This document shows, piece after piece, positions 62,060-64,000 of a stretch of DNA of 64,000 nt. Below the pieces are notes generated by a model. That model did no database searches. It was not told the DNA's origin and was given only the letters and a program-made list of their open reading frames with translations. The stretch is from Azadirachta indica (lineage: Eukaryota > Streptophyta > Magnoliopsida > Sapindales > Meliaceae): contig CM040448.1 in assembly GCA_022749755.1 (NCBI GenBank), forward strand, positions 9,918,481 to 9,982,480, in the 5' to 3' direction. Every line of letters starts with the position of its first letter. The first letter of the stretch is position 1. Position numbers and translations under genes: made by a program.

Positions 62060-64000
62060 TCACAGAGGAATTGAGTGCTCCTCTGAAGTAGAAGAGAGCT
62101 CCATATTTGGAAGACTAGTAGTTCTTGAGCTGAGGGACTGAAGTGCTCTCACAACTTCAAACATTGATGGTCGTTTTTCAGGCATCACAGAAGTGCAACG
62201 CAGTGCGATTTCTAGAGCTCCAAGCATCTCTTGTTGTGAAGAATTTGATATCTTTGGGTCTAGAACTTGGAATGCTCCATTGGTGATGTTGATTTTCCTG
62301 CGAACCCACTTCACAATATCAAGAGATTCTGCTGGCTCTGCTTGCTCAGCTTGTCGACCAGTTATGAGCTCTAATAACACAACACCAAAGCTGTATACGT
62401 CCATCTGTTCAGTTGCTTTTTTGCTGTATCCATATTCTGCAATCGAACAACAAAACTAATAAGAACTCTATGTAATTCGGTAAATGATTGACTATTAGCC
62501 TTCAATCTCTGTATCAAGATACACTAGCACATACTGAACGAAATGCAGATGAAATAGTGCAACTTGGCTAAACTTGAGTAGACATATGGCTATAAGTATA
62601 ACAATACAGTAAGAAATACTATGTAACAAGTTAAAAAGAATATACCTGGTGCATTGTAACAGGATGATGCCGATTCTGAAGCCGTGGTTGAGTGAAATGA
62701 AGCCTCTCCCACAATTCGATCAAGAGCAAAATCTGTGAGCTTTGGCTCAAAATCGGCATCCAACAGAATATTTTTTGACTTGACGTTTCTGTGAAGCAAA
62801 TGTGGAACATAGTCCTTGTGAAGATATGCCAATCCCTGGGCAACGCCAATGGCAATTTTCAATCTGACACTCCACTGCAACTGGAAATCTTGCCTGCAAA
62901 TCAAATCCCCCAAACTCCCCTTCTGTAGAAATTCATATATCAGAAAGACTGACTCATCGGAATAAAAGAACCCCAGGACTTTAACAATGTTCTTATGCCT
63001 GATCTTGGCTAATGCCTTGACCTCAGTCTTCAAAGTTTTCGAAGATTGGGACCCAAAATTAACCAGCTTCTTAACAGCAATTAGTTCACCACTTGGTAGG
63101 CTTAAAATGTAAACTCTACCAAAAGGTCCACCAATTCCTACAGCACTTTTCTCATCCATGCCAATCACTAAATCATGTTCAGTGACTCTAAGTGGATAAA
63201 AGAATACCGAATGCCAAACACCTGCTTGAGATTTCCGCTTGGAGTGTTGACGAAATGCGAAAAACCCAGCAGCAACCATCATTGTTGCAATAGCAAATGC
63301 AATAGAAATCATGGCACATGTCAGAGCTGTGAGGCTAGCAGTATGATGTTTTGGCTGACTTTCATCACAAGAATTTGGTAATCCAGGGCCACAAAGTCCA
63401 GGATTTCCTTGAAGAAATGAAGCTGGGAGACCTGAGATCAGGGAGTAAGGGACTCTACCTGATAGTTTGTTGAAAGATACATTGAAGAGAGCAAGCTTCA
63501 AGTTCTGGAGCCCCTGTGGGATTGGACCCGTGAGATTGTTCTCCGATAGGTCAAGGTAAGTTAGCACAGGCAATTCAGCTAAGGATGGGGGGATTTCGCC
63601 AGTAAGACTGTTGTCTGCTAACGACAATGAGACGAGTTTCCTACATTTTTTTAGCTCTGGAATTTGACCGGAAATAGAATTACGGGAGAGATTTATAATA
63701 CTCATAACAGGGGAATCACAAAAGTTCGGAGGAAGTGAACCATAGAAACTATTCTGAGAGGCAGAGAATCTGTATAAGCTCTTGACTAAACCAAGACCGT
63801 GAGGAATGGTACTGACGAAGTTGTTGTTATCTATCTGAACTTGCTCCAGTTGAGCAGCCATTGATATTGAATCTGGTATATTCCCAGAAAATCTATTGTT
63901 TTCAGCTCTGATGAGCTTAATCTTGGGTAATGACCATAATTTATCTGGGAAATCATCAGAAAACCCATTGTTCTGAACCTGGAACCTCTCAAGATTCAAG
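62060..64000 (-). CDS. LRR receptor-like pseudokinase, At5g06940 type (3' part)
   Basis: Minus-strand gene running off the right edge. The first visible exon is 64000-62646 and the last exon is 62436-62060, with a 209-bp intron. In order: about eight leucine-rich repeats (LxxLxLxxNxLTGxIP), a GNPGLCG segment that caps the LRR domain, a membrane helix (about ALTCAMISIAFAIATMMVAA), a juxtamembrane segment and a kinase-like domain. The kinase keeps the AVKK lysine, but the glycine loop is degenerate (GIGGPFGRVY), the catalytic HRD is HRN and the DFG is DFA, so catalysis is unlikely. This matches what I recall as the 'probably inactive' At5g06940. It should act at the plasma membrane as a pseudokinase partner in signalling. 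The N-terminal LRRs and signal peptide lie beyond 64000. Confidence 0.92.

Noticed and set aside
1..64000. tRNA genes, rRNA, CRISPR arrays, prokaryotic operons or a viral integration
   Set aside because: No tRNA A/B box pairs, rRNA stretches, regularly spaced repeats or viral genes were recognised by eye. A tRNAscan-SE and Infernal run would be the decisive test for RNA genes.

Overview
The window is nuclear DNA of a flowering plant, almost certainly a eudicot. Genes have GT-AG introns, long AT-rich intergenic stretches separate them, and every recognisable product belongs to a plant family (PPR-DYW, GH28, G-type lectin kinase, AINTEGUMENTA-like AP2). Gene similarity and transposon style suggest a rosid, possibly Citrus, but this is recall and was not tested.

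Layout. 1-2140: the 5' part of a Ty3/gypsy LTR retrotransposon on the minus strand (gag start, primer binding site, LTR). 2141-13200: an 11-kb AT-rich gene desert with simple repeats and one foldback MITE. 13365-27140: four plus-strand genes: a bHLH48/60-type transcription factor, a GH28 polygalacturonase-like enzyme, a PPR-DYW organelle RNA-editing factor and the complex I ESSS subunit. 27140-39840: a transposon-rich stretch with foldback MITEs, a long-TIR element, and a decayed hAT transposase split by a second long-TIR element. 39840-44972: a gar2-like coiled-coil gene with a 5' leader intron. 46723-49206: a G-type lectin receptor kinase (minus) broken by two single-base frameshifts in G/C runs. 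51157-54019: a divergent AINTEGUMENTA-like double-AP2 gene (minus) that keeps a 9-nt micro-exon. 54020-62059: AT-rich DNA with a TRIM-like retroelement and a 955-bp long-TIR element. 62060-64000: the 3' part of an LRR receptor pseudokinase (minus), running off the window.

The genes do not form a pathway. bHLH, GH28, ESSS and gar2-like lie in the order I remember for Arabidopsis At3g57800-At3g57780, and three of the four also for At2g42300-At2g42320. This looks like an old conserved block into which the PPR gene and later transposons were placed. I found no tRNA, rRNA, CRISPR array or prokaryote-style system. The best candidates for something under-described are the divergent AIL gene, a spliced upstream ORF in the gar2-like leader, and a set of long-TIR, Mutator-like elements, one nested in a hAT relic with target-site duplications still visible.
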